The notes: generated by a model from the sequence alone, not told the origin. A stretch of DNA of 64,000 bases from Sesamia nonagrioides (GCA_017933935.1 JADWQK010002002.1:2976001-3040000); one strand, 5' to 3'. Shown: positions 46,640-58,329, numbered from the stretch's first letter. Made by a program: numbers and translations.

Positions 46640-47010
46640 GGGAGTTGTGACGGGAAAGCTAAGTGTCACGCGCATTTTTCATTGGACTATTAAAATTATT
46701 TATAGTGTCGTTTACTAAATAAAAGCGCGTGATTATGTAGTAATAAGTGCATTCAGTAAATAATTCATAAAGAACGTTGAAATATCGTAGCATAGTGGCC
46801 ACATCATGACTTTGCCTCAAACCTGCCTCATAGACCGTTCACGCGGCCATATTTTTCAACAGTCATTGGCGATATCCGCCATTATTGCGAAATAAAATTT
46901 TCAAAGAATTTCTATAATTTGTTACACGTGTTATTGGCATAATTGTGGTATCTAACCACAGAGGCCATTGATCAAGAGTTGAGGTTGAATCTCATCTTGA
47001 AAAAAGATGA
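46640..47010 (+). repeat. N3 repeat, uninterrupted copy
   Basis: Contiguous version of the family split at 17140-17740; tail (GAA)n. Confidence 0.65.
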
Positions 47011-47574
47011 AGAAGAAGAACATATAGATGTCATACAGACATGAGAGATAAGTTAAAAGAAAATGTACAATAGGTGTTGTATATTATATTCAAACACTTT
47101 ACAAATACTTTAAGTGAAACATTTATTGTTGGTAAGGAAGCAGAACGAATTTTTTTAAGAAGGTTGACACAATAAGCACTGGCTTTTCACATCCATTACA
47201 TACAAATAAAAGTAATTTTAATTTGATTATTTTTTAATTACATATATATATTAAAAATATATTTTCTATGGCTTCTTTATCGCTATATTCCGTGTAAGAA
47301 TATATACATCTCATAAATATATCTAAAAAACAACAGTAGGTATTGGTATTAAGCACTTATTACTATAAGACTATTAGAGGTTGTAATAACGCACAAATAA
47401 TTTTGTACTAAACAATTTCTTAGAAAAATTGTCAAACGTCAATAGTATTCCTCGAACGACTTTTCTGAGCGGCGATAAAAAAAACAGTCCACAATTAATT
47501 TTATGAAAATAAAACTTAAAGCAATGGACTACATCATAGTTAGAATAATACCGGTCCTCATAATAATGACTCTA

Positions 47575-47985
47575 GTTCGAGGATGCTATTAAGAAAGCTC
47601 AAGGTCGCAAAGAGCAATGGAGAGGGCTATGCTAGGTATTTGGTATTTCTATACGTGATTGAATAAGAAATGAGGAGATTCCTAGAAAAATTAAAGTCCG
47701 ATAAAGATATAGCCCAACGGATTAGCTATTTGAAGTGTCAGTGGGCGGGGTACATCGCTCGTAGAGCTGATGGCCGTTGGGGCAGGAAGGCTCTTGAATG
47801 GCGACCACGTACCGGCAAGCGCAGCGTCGGACACCCACCGACTAGCGACTAGGTGGTCGAATGACCTGACCAAATTCGCAGGGAAGCGCTGGATGCAGGC
47901 CGCGTCCAAGCGTTCTTTTTGGAAATCCTTCTGGGAGGCCTATGGCAGCAGTAGACTTCGTGTGGCTGAGATGATGATGATGTTG
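47575..47985 (+). mobile_element. RTE-like LINE 3' end between the two genes
   Basis: Encodes DIAQRISYLKCQWAGYIAR then RADGRWGRKALEW, breaks frame, and ends (GAT)n. Same family as 2440-2985. Confidence 0.78.
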
Positions 47986-48086
47986 ATTAATAACTTGGAT
48001 TCGTTACGACCAGACGAAAGTAGCATTGTTCTCGAGTTCAGGATGAGTTCTGCATAATTATCGACTCTCGATGCGCAAGCAAAATT

Positions 48087-48092
48087 TTATTT
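48087..48092 (-). promoter_or_regulatory. Probable polyadenylation signal of gene B
   Basis: AATAAA on the minus strand, about 102 nt after the TAA stop. Confidence 0.55.
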
Positions 48093-48193
48093 ACCTCAAA
48101 TGCTGTGATTTCACTCATCTGGTCATACAGACACATCTCCTAGGTAACAAACGCAATAATGTTTCATAAATCCCACGCTAAGGAGTTATGTTA

Positions 48194-48352
48194 TTATGTC
48201 ACTGTCATAGGTTTTACTTTGAGTTTTTTGGCGAGGGCGGCACTGGACGCGATTTGTTTCTCGTAGTATGACACTACACCACTTTTCTCAGTTTCACAAA
48301 GTGTTTTCTTCTCTATATCTCCTGGACAAACAACAGGCCGATTTGGATCCGC
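48194..48352 (-). CDS. Gene B coding exon 8 and stop
   Basis: 52 codons plus TAA, ADPNRPVVCPGD to KPMTVT. Acceptor TATTTTCAG. Confidence 0.92.
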   Translation of the reverse strand, partial: ADPNRPVVCPGDIEKKTLCETEKSGVVSYYEKQIASSAALAKKLKVKPMTVT

Positions 48353-51300
48353 CTGAAAATAATAAAAGTTGAGATGGTTAGTCAGTATTAGACAGAGATA
48401 GTCATATTCCACAAATATAACGCAATAACATCTTTGTCTATACAAACGTATTCCGCCGTTTTCTTCGTAATGCTTTTAAAGTATTTTTTCTTCTACAATT
48501 TTACACTGTGATTATACTTGCCCCTATCATTTTAATTTTTCCGAAACTTAATTAATAAAAGAAATACGATGCTTGAAAATCGCAAAAAAATTACCCATTT
48601 TTACCGTGATATTCAGATGACTATTAGAAAAACGTGTTAAGTTTTCGACAAAAAAACAAAATAATTGAAGCATGGGTATACTTCTCCTCTAAATTTTGAT
48701 GTAAAAATAATTGAGATCTGTCGTGTTTTGAAAAAGAAAACAGCGGAATACGAAACGTCTTTTGGGGGAACGTTGTTGTAGCTAAAATCAGCCTTAGCTG
48801 CAACTGTCCTTTTCGCACTTTGCCGGGAGAGGTTGGAAGCAGCGCAACGGCGATAATTTCTTCAATTACCTATTTTCCGAATTCGATTCGAGGAATTTAA
48901 CTTAAGAGGGGACTCCCCTCTTAAGGTTAGATCAAGGAATTCGGGACCAGGACCAGAGCTTATAGCACTTTTGAATATCATTGTATTTTTGTTTTACAAA
49001 TTATAAACTAGTGCTTGACCGCAATCCCGCCTGATGGTAAGCAGTGATGCAATCAAAAATGATGGTAAAGGGTGCTCGTTTATTAAGAGCCTATTCACTC
49101 TAACCTTGAAGACACTTAAATTGTAGTCCGACCGAAACACCGCCGCTGGCAAATTGTTCCAGTTAATATTATTTTTCATAATCTCTTTTTTTTATCATTT
49201 ACGCTTTACTATGAGTTCTTTCTCCAAATAAATCAATATTACTTTCTTCTTGTTATGAGAATTTTATGTGTCACATACCGGTTCCAAGTTTCGCCAATAT
49301 TGTATGCAGTCGGTGACGCGGTCTTCAAAGCCAGGGGCGAAGAAATTGGGGTTCACGGCAGCGTAGCAGTGGCCCAAGTCAGCGGACTCGGTGGACCCTT
49401 CGAGCTTCCAGCCTCGTATGTGATGCCCGAAGTGAGAACCTGCGCAATATTTATGAAAAATGAGTTTTAAAAAGTTTAAACCTTTTATGGTTTGACCCCA
49501 TCAGTTAGTATGAAGTCTGATTTAAATTACGGCCTTTGCTTTCCTGCCTACGCTACAGGCCTTTACCAAGCCATTATCCTTTCAGTAATATTCCATATTG
49601 TACAGTAGGTACTAATGTAACTTAACACAACGTTGGAAAGCTTTTCACGACGTGGGCCCATGATCTGGTAAAGGTTGCAGGAATCCACAGGATGCGACAC
49701 ACACAGAACCGGTTGAAGTAGTTTAGTAATTATAAACTAGTGCTTGCTTGACCGCAATCCCGCCTGATGGTAAGCAGTGATGCAATGGTTGATGGTAAAG
49801 CCCTCTAGTTTATTAAGCCATTTTAACTTAAAAAGCTTAGTGAATAGGAAGGAAGACGCAGTTGAGCGAGGTGATACAATGCTAAACCCAACAATATGAC
49901 CAACGATGCTGCGCCAGAGGGAGGTTGATCTGGAGACCCTCCACGACCAAACTCCCGACTGGCTGCACCAGACATCGTGCCGGAACAAGACGAGTCGCTT
50001 GGCGGTAAGACTTTGTCTGGTGGGTGGTAACTTCTGCCGGCAGCCGATATTATGGCCTACCACCGAGAAGACGAAAGGAGAAGGTGGTGATGTCTCTAAC
50101 CAAAAGCGAACTTCTTTCGGATGAAATGATAACAATAAAGGAAATGACCCAATCCATACTTATATTATAAACGGGAAAATGTATATCTGTATCTTTGTCC
50201 GTCTTTCATAGCAAAACGGAGCGAATTCACGTAAGCAGTGGTAGCCGAATGGTATTGGCTGCAACTTACGAGTTGTAGAGATAAAGACCACATCATTTTC
50301 ATTAATGTCGTGGATGGGGGTGTCATTTTAATAGAAGTTGCTCATTTAATGTATGTAGTAGTGGAGCAAACGCTGTGACGTTATTTTGTAATAGCGGCAC
50401 GTGGAGAGAGTCGTTTTGGAAAGCTGGGGTTGTCGAACGGTGACTTCGCTTTGAGACGCGGCTGACCAGGCTTCTCTGGGGCGAAACTGCCAGTTTGCCT
50501 ATCTAAATTGTTATTGCCAAGATTGGAGGGTATATTTACACTTCGTGATTTAATTTGAAACTTCACCTACGAAATGGAGCCCTTACGCGCTCCGCCGTCG
50601 CTGACGTAGTCATATATATATTTTTTATAAACTGCCTCATCATCAACCTTTTTATCGTCCAACTGCTGGGCATAGGTCTCCTCTCATACAGAGAAGGATT
50701 TTACTTAATCACCACGCTTGCTCAATGCGGGTTGACGATTTCAGACTTAAAGTCCAGGTTTCCCTCCCTTCCCAGGGTTCCCTCATAAACTGCCTCACAC
50801 CAATTTCACCTTTATCGTGGATACGTTTACAAACATATAAACTCACATTCTCAAACTGCCAGACCCGGAACAACTAATTTTAGGCCATGAAAATATTTGT
50901 TACGTGCGGGAATCGATCCCGCGACGCCCATCGCAGCTATCAATCGCTCAGATACTTTGCCAATCGTGTCATCATTCCAGAAAGATTTCTTTATCGTACT
51001 CTTTAATTACTCGTTTCTTGACTAGTACTAACCTGATAACATTCCACAGAACAGCTCTACCATAGCCGCTAGTCCATACCCTTTGTAACCTGCCGTCAGC
51101 TCACTGCCACCCAGAGGCATCAGGCAACGAGTTTTGGCTGCCTAAAAAAGTGAAAAGATAAAAATTAGACGTGTTGGTATCATGAAAGACAAATAAAGAC
51201 AAAAATACGAAATTCACGCGGATTAAATCAAAATATACAGTATTTCGACTTAATCCGCGTGAATTTCGTATTTTTCCCTAAAAATAAAAAACATTAAAAT

Positions 51301-54300
51301 ATACTTTTTATGAATGGGTTTGAAAGTACGTGGCCGTCTGAATCTGTGACTGATTAACAACAATAGGCTCGAGGGGCATTAAGCATTACTGACCGGAGAA
51401 CAAGCGGAGTAGACCAAAGAAATGCTGGCTTGACGTTGTAAGAGAAGACATCATCATCATCAACCTTTTTTTTTATCGTCCCAGTGCTGGGTACAGGTCT
51501 CCTCTCATACAGAGAAGGATTGAGCGTAATCACCACGCTTGATCAATACGGGTTGGCGATTTCAGACTTAAAGTCCAGGTTTCCTCAAGTTTTCCTTTAC
51601 CTTCAGTCATTGGTGTCCAAGATATACTTAGAAAGTACATATAACTTTAGAAAAGTTACATTGGTACTTGCCTGACCTTGAATCGAACCCGCGCTCTCAT
51701 ACTTGAGAGGCTGGTGTTTTAACCACTAGGCCACCACGACTTTTACTGATGACTTTTAAGAGATGACATGCGTGCCAACAATCTCACACCACGGGATGCT
51801 AAAGATGAAAGAATGAGCAGAAACGCCGACCCCGGGTTCCAACGCGAGAACTACGGATGCAGTCGGGACCAGCCTCTCAAGTATAAGTGTGCGGGTTCCA
51901 TTCCAGGTCAGGCAAGTACCAATGTAACTTTTCTAAAGTTATATGTACTTTCTAAGTATATCTTGGACACCAATGACTGCTTACAAGGTGAAGGAAAACA
52001 TCTTGAGGAAACCTGGACTTAGTTTAATCTGGAATCGCCAACCCGCATTGAGCAAGCGTGGTGATTACGCTCAATCCTTCTCTGTATGAGAGGAGAGCTG
52101 TGTCCAGCAGTGGGACGATAAAAGGTTGATGATGATGTAATCGTTGATGGTAAAGAGTAGTCCGAAGGAAACACCGCCGCTGGAAGATTGTTCCAGCCCC
52201 TTAACGTACGCGATATAAAAGACGACGCGAAACGCTTCGTTCGGATCGCTGTGGTGTCAACAACATAAGGGTGGAAACTTGCCGTATGACGGGTCGTCCG
52301 ATGATGGAACGGAGAAAGGTGAATTAAATCATGCGATAATCACATCTTTACTATGTCAGGGCATGCCTTTAAATGAATTAGATACAACTGTTATTGGGAC
52401 CCACCAGTTCAGGATCTAAAGTTTCTTTTCCATCGGGACCTTGCGCCCAGCCGGGAGGCAATGGCTCCCCTGACTTGCGCTTCATCTCAATCTGGAAATA
52501 AACAAAAAATCGTTTATTTGTGCTGTCTTTTTAATTATGAACTAGTGCTTGACAACAATCCCGCCTGATGGTAAGCAGTGATGTAATCGTTGATGTTAAA
52601 GCGCGCTAGTTTATTAAGAGCCTATTCACTCCAGCCTTGAAGATATTCAAATTGTAGTCCGACGGAAACACCGCCGCTGGCAAATTGTTCCAGTCCCTCA
52701 ATTTACGCGGTATAAAAGAGGAAGTGAAACGCTTTGTCCGGATCGTAGTGTTGTTGTGTCGTAGTCGTGTTTTTAACTTGCCTTACGACGGGGCGTCCGG
52801 TGGTGGAACGGAGATGGGGGAATTAAATCATGCAATTCTCTTGCACATTTACCAAAATGCGAATCTTACGACACCTACGGGAGGATATGCATTGGTACTA
52901 TTCTAAGCCCCGTACCAACACTCATGTTTAAATTAAACATTTCGAGAATGATGGAGCATGTTCAAAACGAGCATATTTTAATTTCACAAGTTGAAATGTA
53001 GGTACTATAATATAATCTTAACGCACCCATATCCTTCCTTACCTTACCTTATATTATTATATTACATACCTTTCCAAAAGAAACTGCAGTAGTGGCTATG
53101 TCGAGATAGAACATTTCATTTTTTGTGCCTGGCGCAACTACTGCCACAGGATTGGTGCCCAGAGCCGCCTAAAAACCCAAAAAAAAACGTCATTCCCTCA
53201 TTTATTTATTTATTTAAATAGAACGACAGAAGCCAATTACACTATTTAAACACAAACAACACTAAACATTAATAAAAAAGAAGAGAAACATATAACAAAC
53301 GATACAATAAAATCATTAAACAGACACTTTAAACATACACTTATTTAATTCAGTCATGCATTCTTCTCACAAAACTTCAAACATTCTGACAGTACCATGC
53401 ATTCTTCTCACAAAACTTCAAACATTCTGACAGTACCATCTTCCATTCATCCACGAAACTATCGAGATCAGTCTTTGAGTTCAGGAGAGCGAGGAATAGG
53501 CGACTTGGAGTGAGCAATAGTTCGGCTGGTCGGAACAGCCAGTAGCCGATGTTTTCTGCCACGACAGTAATTGTCAGGGACAAACACATTGCAGATCTCA
53601 TTGTGCAGATCAGGATCATCCGTAATCCCTCTGAGTATTTTAAAGACTACAATCATCTGATCGCGCGAACGTCGTACTTCAAGTGAGTTGAAATTTAAGC
53701 ATCCCAGCAAAAAATGGTGGGATATAAATAGGGATAAAACCCATACACGTGCTTGTAAAGATACCTGAGGAATTCTTTTTGTACTTTCTCTAAAGCTAAC
53801 ACATACTGCTTCACAAAAGGATTCCATACACATTTCATGCTCATACAGTCGTCTGCAAGACTGAGTGGTGTGACAATGAGATTAAAGATTTATAGGTACC
53901 TATGCAATCAGCAGGGTAATAGCGCAACATACTATTCATTTTGGCAGTTCAACAATATTCATTGTGTTGTTTGTTGAGCATAAACATTTTTCAAACATAT
54001 GAAGCAGCAGATTAGCAATAGGTATACTTCAAAATAATTCAAATTTATAGAAATAGTGTTTTAAGTAATTAATGTGCTAGTATATCCATAATTTGATTTT
54101 GGCAATATAAATGGCGATCACGCATAATCCCTATTTCGATTTATATAGCGGTTTAACATGGCCGACATTTTGAAAATAAAAATCTAAATGATGTATAGAA
54201 CGTACGCCACGTACCTCCAAAGTCAAAATTTTAATTGGCGTTCGTACCAAAATGATTTAAAAATAATTAATAAAATTCTCAGTAATTGCTACACAAGAAC

Positions 54301-57300
54301 TTGTAGGTCGTAGGTTCGAACCCCGTCAGGCGCTTTACTTTGTGTAAATTATTTCTTCACCACTGCTCTCAAACTGGTAAAGGATACCATTGTGAAGAAA
54401 TCGGCATGTCCTAGAGGCAAAAATTTCGAAGACATGTGGCATCTACCAACCCGCTGGGCAACTGGGCTCGCGTGGTAGATTACGGCCCATTTCCTCTCAC
54501 TAAGAGAAGGCCTGTGTCCCAGTAGTAGCAACATTATAGGCTAAATATGTATATACAATATGTAAAGAAAACCCTGTCCGACCCATAAGGATAATAAAGG
54601 TTAGGTAAACACATGGCCAAATATAATATAAAATTTTACATAATCATCATAGTAACAATACTAATGAATTTTGAAATAATCCTTTTTTCCCGGGAATTAA
54701 TTCCAATTTACCCGAAATTTGGTAATTTTTACAAAAGTGACAATACCGGTATTATTATAAGCGAATAGCGACGCGGCCACGTCACAGGTGCCGCGTGCCC
54801 TGCCCCCCGCCGCCCGCGGAAGGGGTTGCTTATCGCACATGTATTAAGTTACCTTTTTTTGCGAAATAATATTTATTTTTTTAGGGGGATTTTTTTTAAG
54901 TTTAGCCTGTCTTTGTGGGCATTAGTAGAATCAGTTATCGATACCTAACAATACCTTCACGGATCGGACAGGGTTTTCTTTACATATTGTATAGTTACTA
55001 GCTTTCCGCCCGCGGCTTCGCCCGCGTGGAGTTCGGTTATATCGCGCTTTTTAGATTTCCCTCGGGAACATCAAATTATTCCGGGATAAAAGGTAGCCTA
55101 TGTTCTTTCTCAGGGTCTAAAGATTGTCTGTGCCAAATTTCATCAAAATCGGTTGAGAGGTTTAAGCGGGAAAGCGTAACAGACAGACAGACAGACAGAC
55201 AGACACAGACAGACAGACAGAGTTACTTTCGCATTTATAATATTAGTATGGATATACTTCACAAGAAGATACGAGAACATGAACGTTTCTATGAATGTAT
55301 TCTACACAACTGACCTGTCTACTCCTGGTAGGTGCTAGGAGTGGTGATGTGTTGCTTAAAGCTATGCCTATCATGCCTTTGTCCGCTGCCTTTTTAGCCC
55401 AGTAGCCACACATGCCGTTGTGGTTTGCACCTACAAAATATTTAAAAAATTCCTTTATTCATAAACCTTCCCTTAAAGTTAGCTAGTGATTAGCGATTGT
55501 TTGCATCCATGCATTTTGGACGTTTTAACGTCACTTAAGTTTAATCATCGTTTAGGAATACCCCTTAACCACTTTGGTGTTTAAAGTGCGTGTGAAGAAA
55601 GGGGTTTATATCCATAAATAAGTTATGAAATGTTTAGATACGAACAGGAGATTAATACCTAAATTGACAGTTTTGACAGTCCAGCCCATTGATATAATAT
55701 TAAACATATATGATATGCTCTAACAAATTAACCAAAATAAATGTGCCGATCGGAGCAGCAGCACACACATGCATTTTTTTTATTCTGCGTACATTTCACA
55801 CGTTGGCACAGTGTGAGTGAGATGGGGCGCAATCTAAAGCATAGAGAAGAAAAAGATGGCTAGTGTTTGTCGTTAGCGCTTAAATAGAATCGACGATAAC
55901 TAAAGCGACTTGCTGGACTTACCTCCTTTTGTACGCTTCATTTTCAGTGCGCTAGTGACGTATCTACCTTAGTTTAATATTATATCAATGGTCCTGCCAG
56001 ATTCTTTATTATTTTTTTATTTGAAAAAAAATGTAAAAGTTCCTCAATTTTAACAAAGTCCATAATTAGACCTCTGGGGTGTGGGATTATATCGATGCGC
56101 TATTAATACCGAAGTTATAACCGAATTGATGTAAAGTTTTTTAAGCTTACGTTTTATGTTTTTACTATTTACTGAATCTGTAATGTCTACAAGTATTTGT
56201 TTTAGTAAATTGGATATTTTGAAGGAAGTAGTAGAGGACGAGGAAGGAGATGGTTAGCTTGTCGTGTATCATCGACCATACAGCATTTGACTATCATTAT
56301 ATCAAAAATGTTCTATGAAGAGCATATAACCAGCACGCGCTACAACAGGTAATATTTTGCAGTGTTTAAAAAATCCTGTATTGAATAATTGTCTAGACAT
56401 TTATTTTTGTTATCAACGATATTGACGTTGTTGAACAAATGAATTTTTCAACCGTATGAATCAATTGATTAGAATTACTATTGTCGGGTGATCAAAAAGC
56501 AATGATAAGTGGGTATTTCTAAATAAGGTAAAAATCCAAAAAACATATATTTCGTATCTTTGGTCCTTCACTACATCCGAGCTAAAAAAATGTGTAAATA
56601 GGACGTCATTTGGAGAAGCTACATTCATTTGAATACCAGCAGTCGGGGCGACAACACAAAAATGGAGAAACACGAAGTGAGATGCGTCATCAAGTACTTT
56701 TTGATCACCCCTCGTAAACAGCAACTTCGAATTACTGTTAAAATGCAAATTGTGTGCCAAATTCTATCTCTGGAACAAACAATCGTTTCTTAATTGTCTA
56801 CTTTTACATGCATTTATTAGCACATTTATTAGCTTCACTTGTATGTTTGCTTGCTTGTTTGTTTGTCCGTCTCTAACTCTTTGGACTACGAGTGAGCGGC
56901 TCATTACTGTAAAATGTCCCACCGTTTTCAATACGTTCGTTCGTTAATATACAAAAATACAAAGCGCCTCACGCTTTTTTAAAATTATTTTTAACTTTTT
57001 AGTTTAATATTTTTTAAAGCATGTTTTTTTAGTTTTTTAAACTATATTTATATATCTTTACTTTGTTTACCTTTAACAGAGATCCACCCTACCCCTGCAC
57101 AGCAAGCCTTTTGGATGGCCAAGTCCATCGCAAAGTGAGCTATAGTGGCGCCCAAAACATTGTTGGCATCCACCCATGCTGTAGTTTTGTTCTCTTTTAA
57201 GATTTTCGGCTCATTGTTGGGCATGCACACCTTTGCTATGATGTCGTTCACGTAAAGTTCTGAAATTATAATAAATTTGTAGGCCTTGCAATTATTATGA

Positions 57301-58017
57301 ATAGGTACTCCGTTTGCTAAGCATTGCGTGAATATGTTACTACGTTCATCTTATTTGTAAGGTAACGTGTCCTTTGTAGTAACAACTGAGCATTAAATGC
57401 CTGTTCCTTCTTTCTATGCAAGAGGTGGTAGGTCTGTAGTGTTACGTGAGTAATAAATTGTTAACATGCTGACCGTCTGCTGCGTTAGGCGGTTGCGACA
57501 TCCTATCCTGTCTCCAACGGGTAATCCGCGATTAATTTAACACCATCCACTCATAGATAATATAATCCGTGAACGTGTCTCTAACATTCATCGACTAGTG
57601 GTCACATCTACAACTTGCGAGTTGTAGTTAATTGTAGGTAACCCAGGCAGGCCCTCGTAATATATCATCAGATGTAGACGACAATTTCAATTGTAAATAT
57701 GCAGAAACAAAAGAAGTGTCTAAGTTTCTTTGCCATTACCATTAACTTGCGAAAACTTTATGTAACTTTAATAAATAATCGATTTCTTGAAACTACTACC
57801 CTATTATTAACCAACAATCATCAGGTCATCTCCGCTCTTATTTGTTAGATACCTACTCACCCAATCTGTTAAGTCCATGACTAGGGTGCCCCATCATGTC
57901 AGCCATGATTAGCAGGTCGGCCTGCTGCATAGACGGCTTTTCCGCAGCACCTGCTGCCTTCAAGCAGTCAACCATGAACCGCCGAACATCTGCCGTCGCC
58001 ACTTTATTCACTCTCAT
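48194..58017 (-). CDS. Gene B: Ldh_2-family oxidoreductase paralogue, 8 coding exons, 358 aa
   Basis: Join on the minus strand: 57861-58017, 57071-57259, 55315-55430, 53070-53168, 52405-52491, 51033-51141, 49279-49439, 48194-48352 (1077 nt, stop TAA). Exons 2-7 match gene A exactly in length (189, 116, 99, 87, 109, 161 nt) and in phase. Exon 1 is 6 nt longer and exon 8 is 12 nt shorter. It retains S-H-G-L-N-R (residues 46-51), ANHNG, LGTNP, GGSELTAGYKGYGL and APGFEDR, so it looks catalytically competent. Hand alignment gives roughly 251 of 356 identical residues with gene A, with substitutions scattered through exons 1, 7 and 8. It ends at V-T, four residues before gene A's end. The head-to-tail arrangement (about 4.4 kb apart) indicates tandem duplication. 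The substrate is unknown; divergence near the active-site exons could mean a different one (inference). Confidence 0.93.
49000..49170 (-). mobile_element. CR1-like LINE terminal fragment
   Basis: Minus-strand frame NWNNLPAAVFRSDYNLSVFK, then RVNRLLINEH and the family tail. Confidence 0.75.
49279..49439 (-). CDS. Gene B coding exon 7
   Basis: Split Gly, then SHFGHHIRGW to YWRNLEP, with FFAPGFEDRVTDC. Acceptor TTGCGCAG, donor GTATGTGA. Confidence 0.93.
49730..50125 (-). repeat. N1 repeat, reverse orientation
   Basis: Reverse complement of 3135-3550. In gene B intron 6. Confidence 0.7.
50345..50625 (-). repeat. N5 repeat
   Basis: Reverse complement of parts of 29880-30270. Confidence 0.55.
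50640..50783 (-). repeat. SINE family B, 5' truncated
   Basis: (ATC)-type end and body up to 'agtccaggtttcc', flanked by ATAAACTGCCTCA on both sides (target duplication). Confidence 0.78.
51033..51141 (-). CDS. Gene B coding exon 6
   Basis: AAKTRCLMPLGG, then YKGYGLAAMVELFCGMLS plus one base. Acceptor CTTTTTTAG, donor GTTAGTAC. Confidence 0.93.
51201..51275. repeat. Perfect 26-bp-arm palindrome in gene B intron 5
   Basis: 51201-51226 and 51250-51275 are exact reverse complements with a 23-nt loop. Confidence 0.9.
51449..51744 (-). repeat. SINE family B, full length
   Basis: Head and body complete. AGAGAAGACAT/AGAGATGACAT nearby may be a target duplication. Confidence 0.8.
51866..52136 (+). 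repeat. SINE family B, head partly lost
   Basis: From 'ccagcctctcaagtataag' to (GAT)n, opposite in orientation to the neighbouring copy. Confidence 0.78.
52140..52330 (-). mobile_element. CR1-like LINE fragment
   Basis: Contains complements of 'ggaacaatcttccagcggcgg' (broken here) and 'ttccaccctt'. Adjacent to exon 5 of gene B. Confidence 0.6.
52405..52491 (-). CDS. Gene B coding exon 5
   Basis: IEMKRK to LDPEL, 29 codons. GWAQGPDGKETLD is identical to gene A. Acceptor TATTTCCAG, donor GTGGGTCC. Confidence 0.92.
52540..52830 (-). mobile_element. CR1-like LINE 3' end
   Basis: Complement of the family tail and C-terminal segment, in gene B intron 4. Confidence 0.7.
53070..53168 (-). CDS. Gene B coding exon 4
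   Basis: AALGTNPVAVVAPG to AVSFGK, 33 codons. Acceptor GGGTTTTTAG, donor GTATGTAA. A LINE 3' end lies only about 30 bp upstream of this acceptor. Confidence 0.93.
53196..53885 (-). mobile_element. LINE (CR1/Jockey group) 3' end close to exon 4 of gene B
   Basis: Minus-strand frames encode LGCLNFNSLEVRRSRDQMIV, VFKILRGITDDPDLH and LLAVPTSRTIAHSKSPIPR, a LINE C-terminus; a short tandem duplication is present near the stop. Tail (AAAT)n at 53198-53216. Confidence 0.8.
54306..54546 (+). repeat. SINE family D
   Basis: tRNA-like B box GGTTCGAACCCC at the 5' end, body with 'gtggtagattacggccca' and 'acattataggcta'. Confidence 0.65.
54556..54989. mobile_element. MITE M1, copy 2
   Basis: CAATATGTAAAGAAAACCCT ... 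complement, TA flanks, abutting the next Helitron. In gene B intron 3. Confidence 0.85.
54998..55252 (-). mobile_element. Helitron H1
   Basis: Minus strand A|TCCATACTAAT to CTAG|T with GTCT tract; 62 bp below exon 3 of gene B. Confidence 0.85.
55315..55430 (-). CDS. Gene B coding exon 3
   Basis: ANHNGMCGYW to PTRSRQ, 116 nt, in the same phase as gene A exon 3. Acceptor TTTTGTAG, donor GTCAGTTG. A Helitron (54998-55252) ends only 62 bp downstream inside the intron. Confidence 0.93.
55688..55995 (+). repeat. N4 repeat, uninterrupted copy
   Basis: Empty-site counterpart of 22380-23690. Confidence 0.7.
56486..56710. mobile_element. Small MITE with 14-bp TIRs
   Basis: GGGTGATCAAAAAG at 56486-56499 and its complement at 56697-56710. 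No clear target duplication. Confidence 0.6.
57071..57259 (-). CDS. Gene B coding exon 2
   Basis: Split codon G|AA (Glu), then LYVNDI to WISVK. TAWVDAN and HFAMDLAIQKAC are identical to gene A. Acceptor ATAATTTCAG, donor GTAAACAA. Confidence 0.93.
57861..58017 (-). CDS. Gene B coding exon 1
   Basis: 52 codons plus 1 nt, MRVNKVATAD to HGLNRL. The ATG lies 8 nt after an acceptor (CACTTTTTCAG), matching the arrangement in gene A. Donor GTGAGTAG. Confidence 0.9.
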
Positions 58018-58320
58018 TTTAGAAACTGAAAAAGTGTTGAATTATATGATTCAGATTCACAGACAATATTCACTTCAGGTCGGATTGAAGTGAATATTTT
58101 AGGTTTCAGAAAACAGCGGAATATTTTATAATATGCTCCATGCTTCAATGCTTCTTGATGCACGCCAACAGAACTTACTTCAGTGCATCATTTTCATTCT
58201 ATTTCATTAAAAAAGGACAGAAGCTAAATATTAGTTTAGTCATGTTTAGTTTATGAACAAGGGAATCGACCTTAGTTTTAGTCTTCACACTGTGTTATAG
58301 TCGTTGGCAAAGGTTTCCAT
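58018..58320. other. Upstream region of gene B
   Basis: Splice acceptor just above the ATG, a 13-bp-arm hairpin at 58065-58098, otherwise AT-rich. No promoter motif can be assigned; the first exon probably lies further upstream. Confidence 0.4.
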
Positions 58321-58329
58321 GCTATTATT

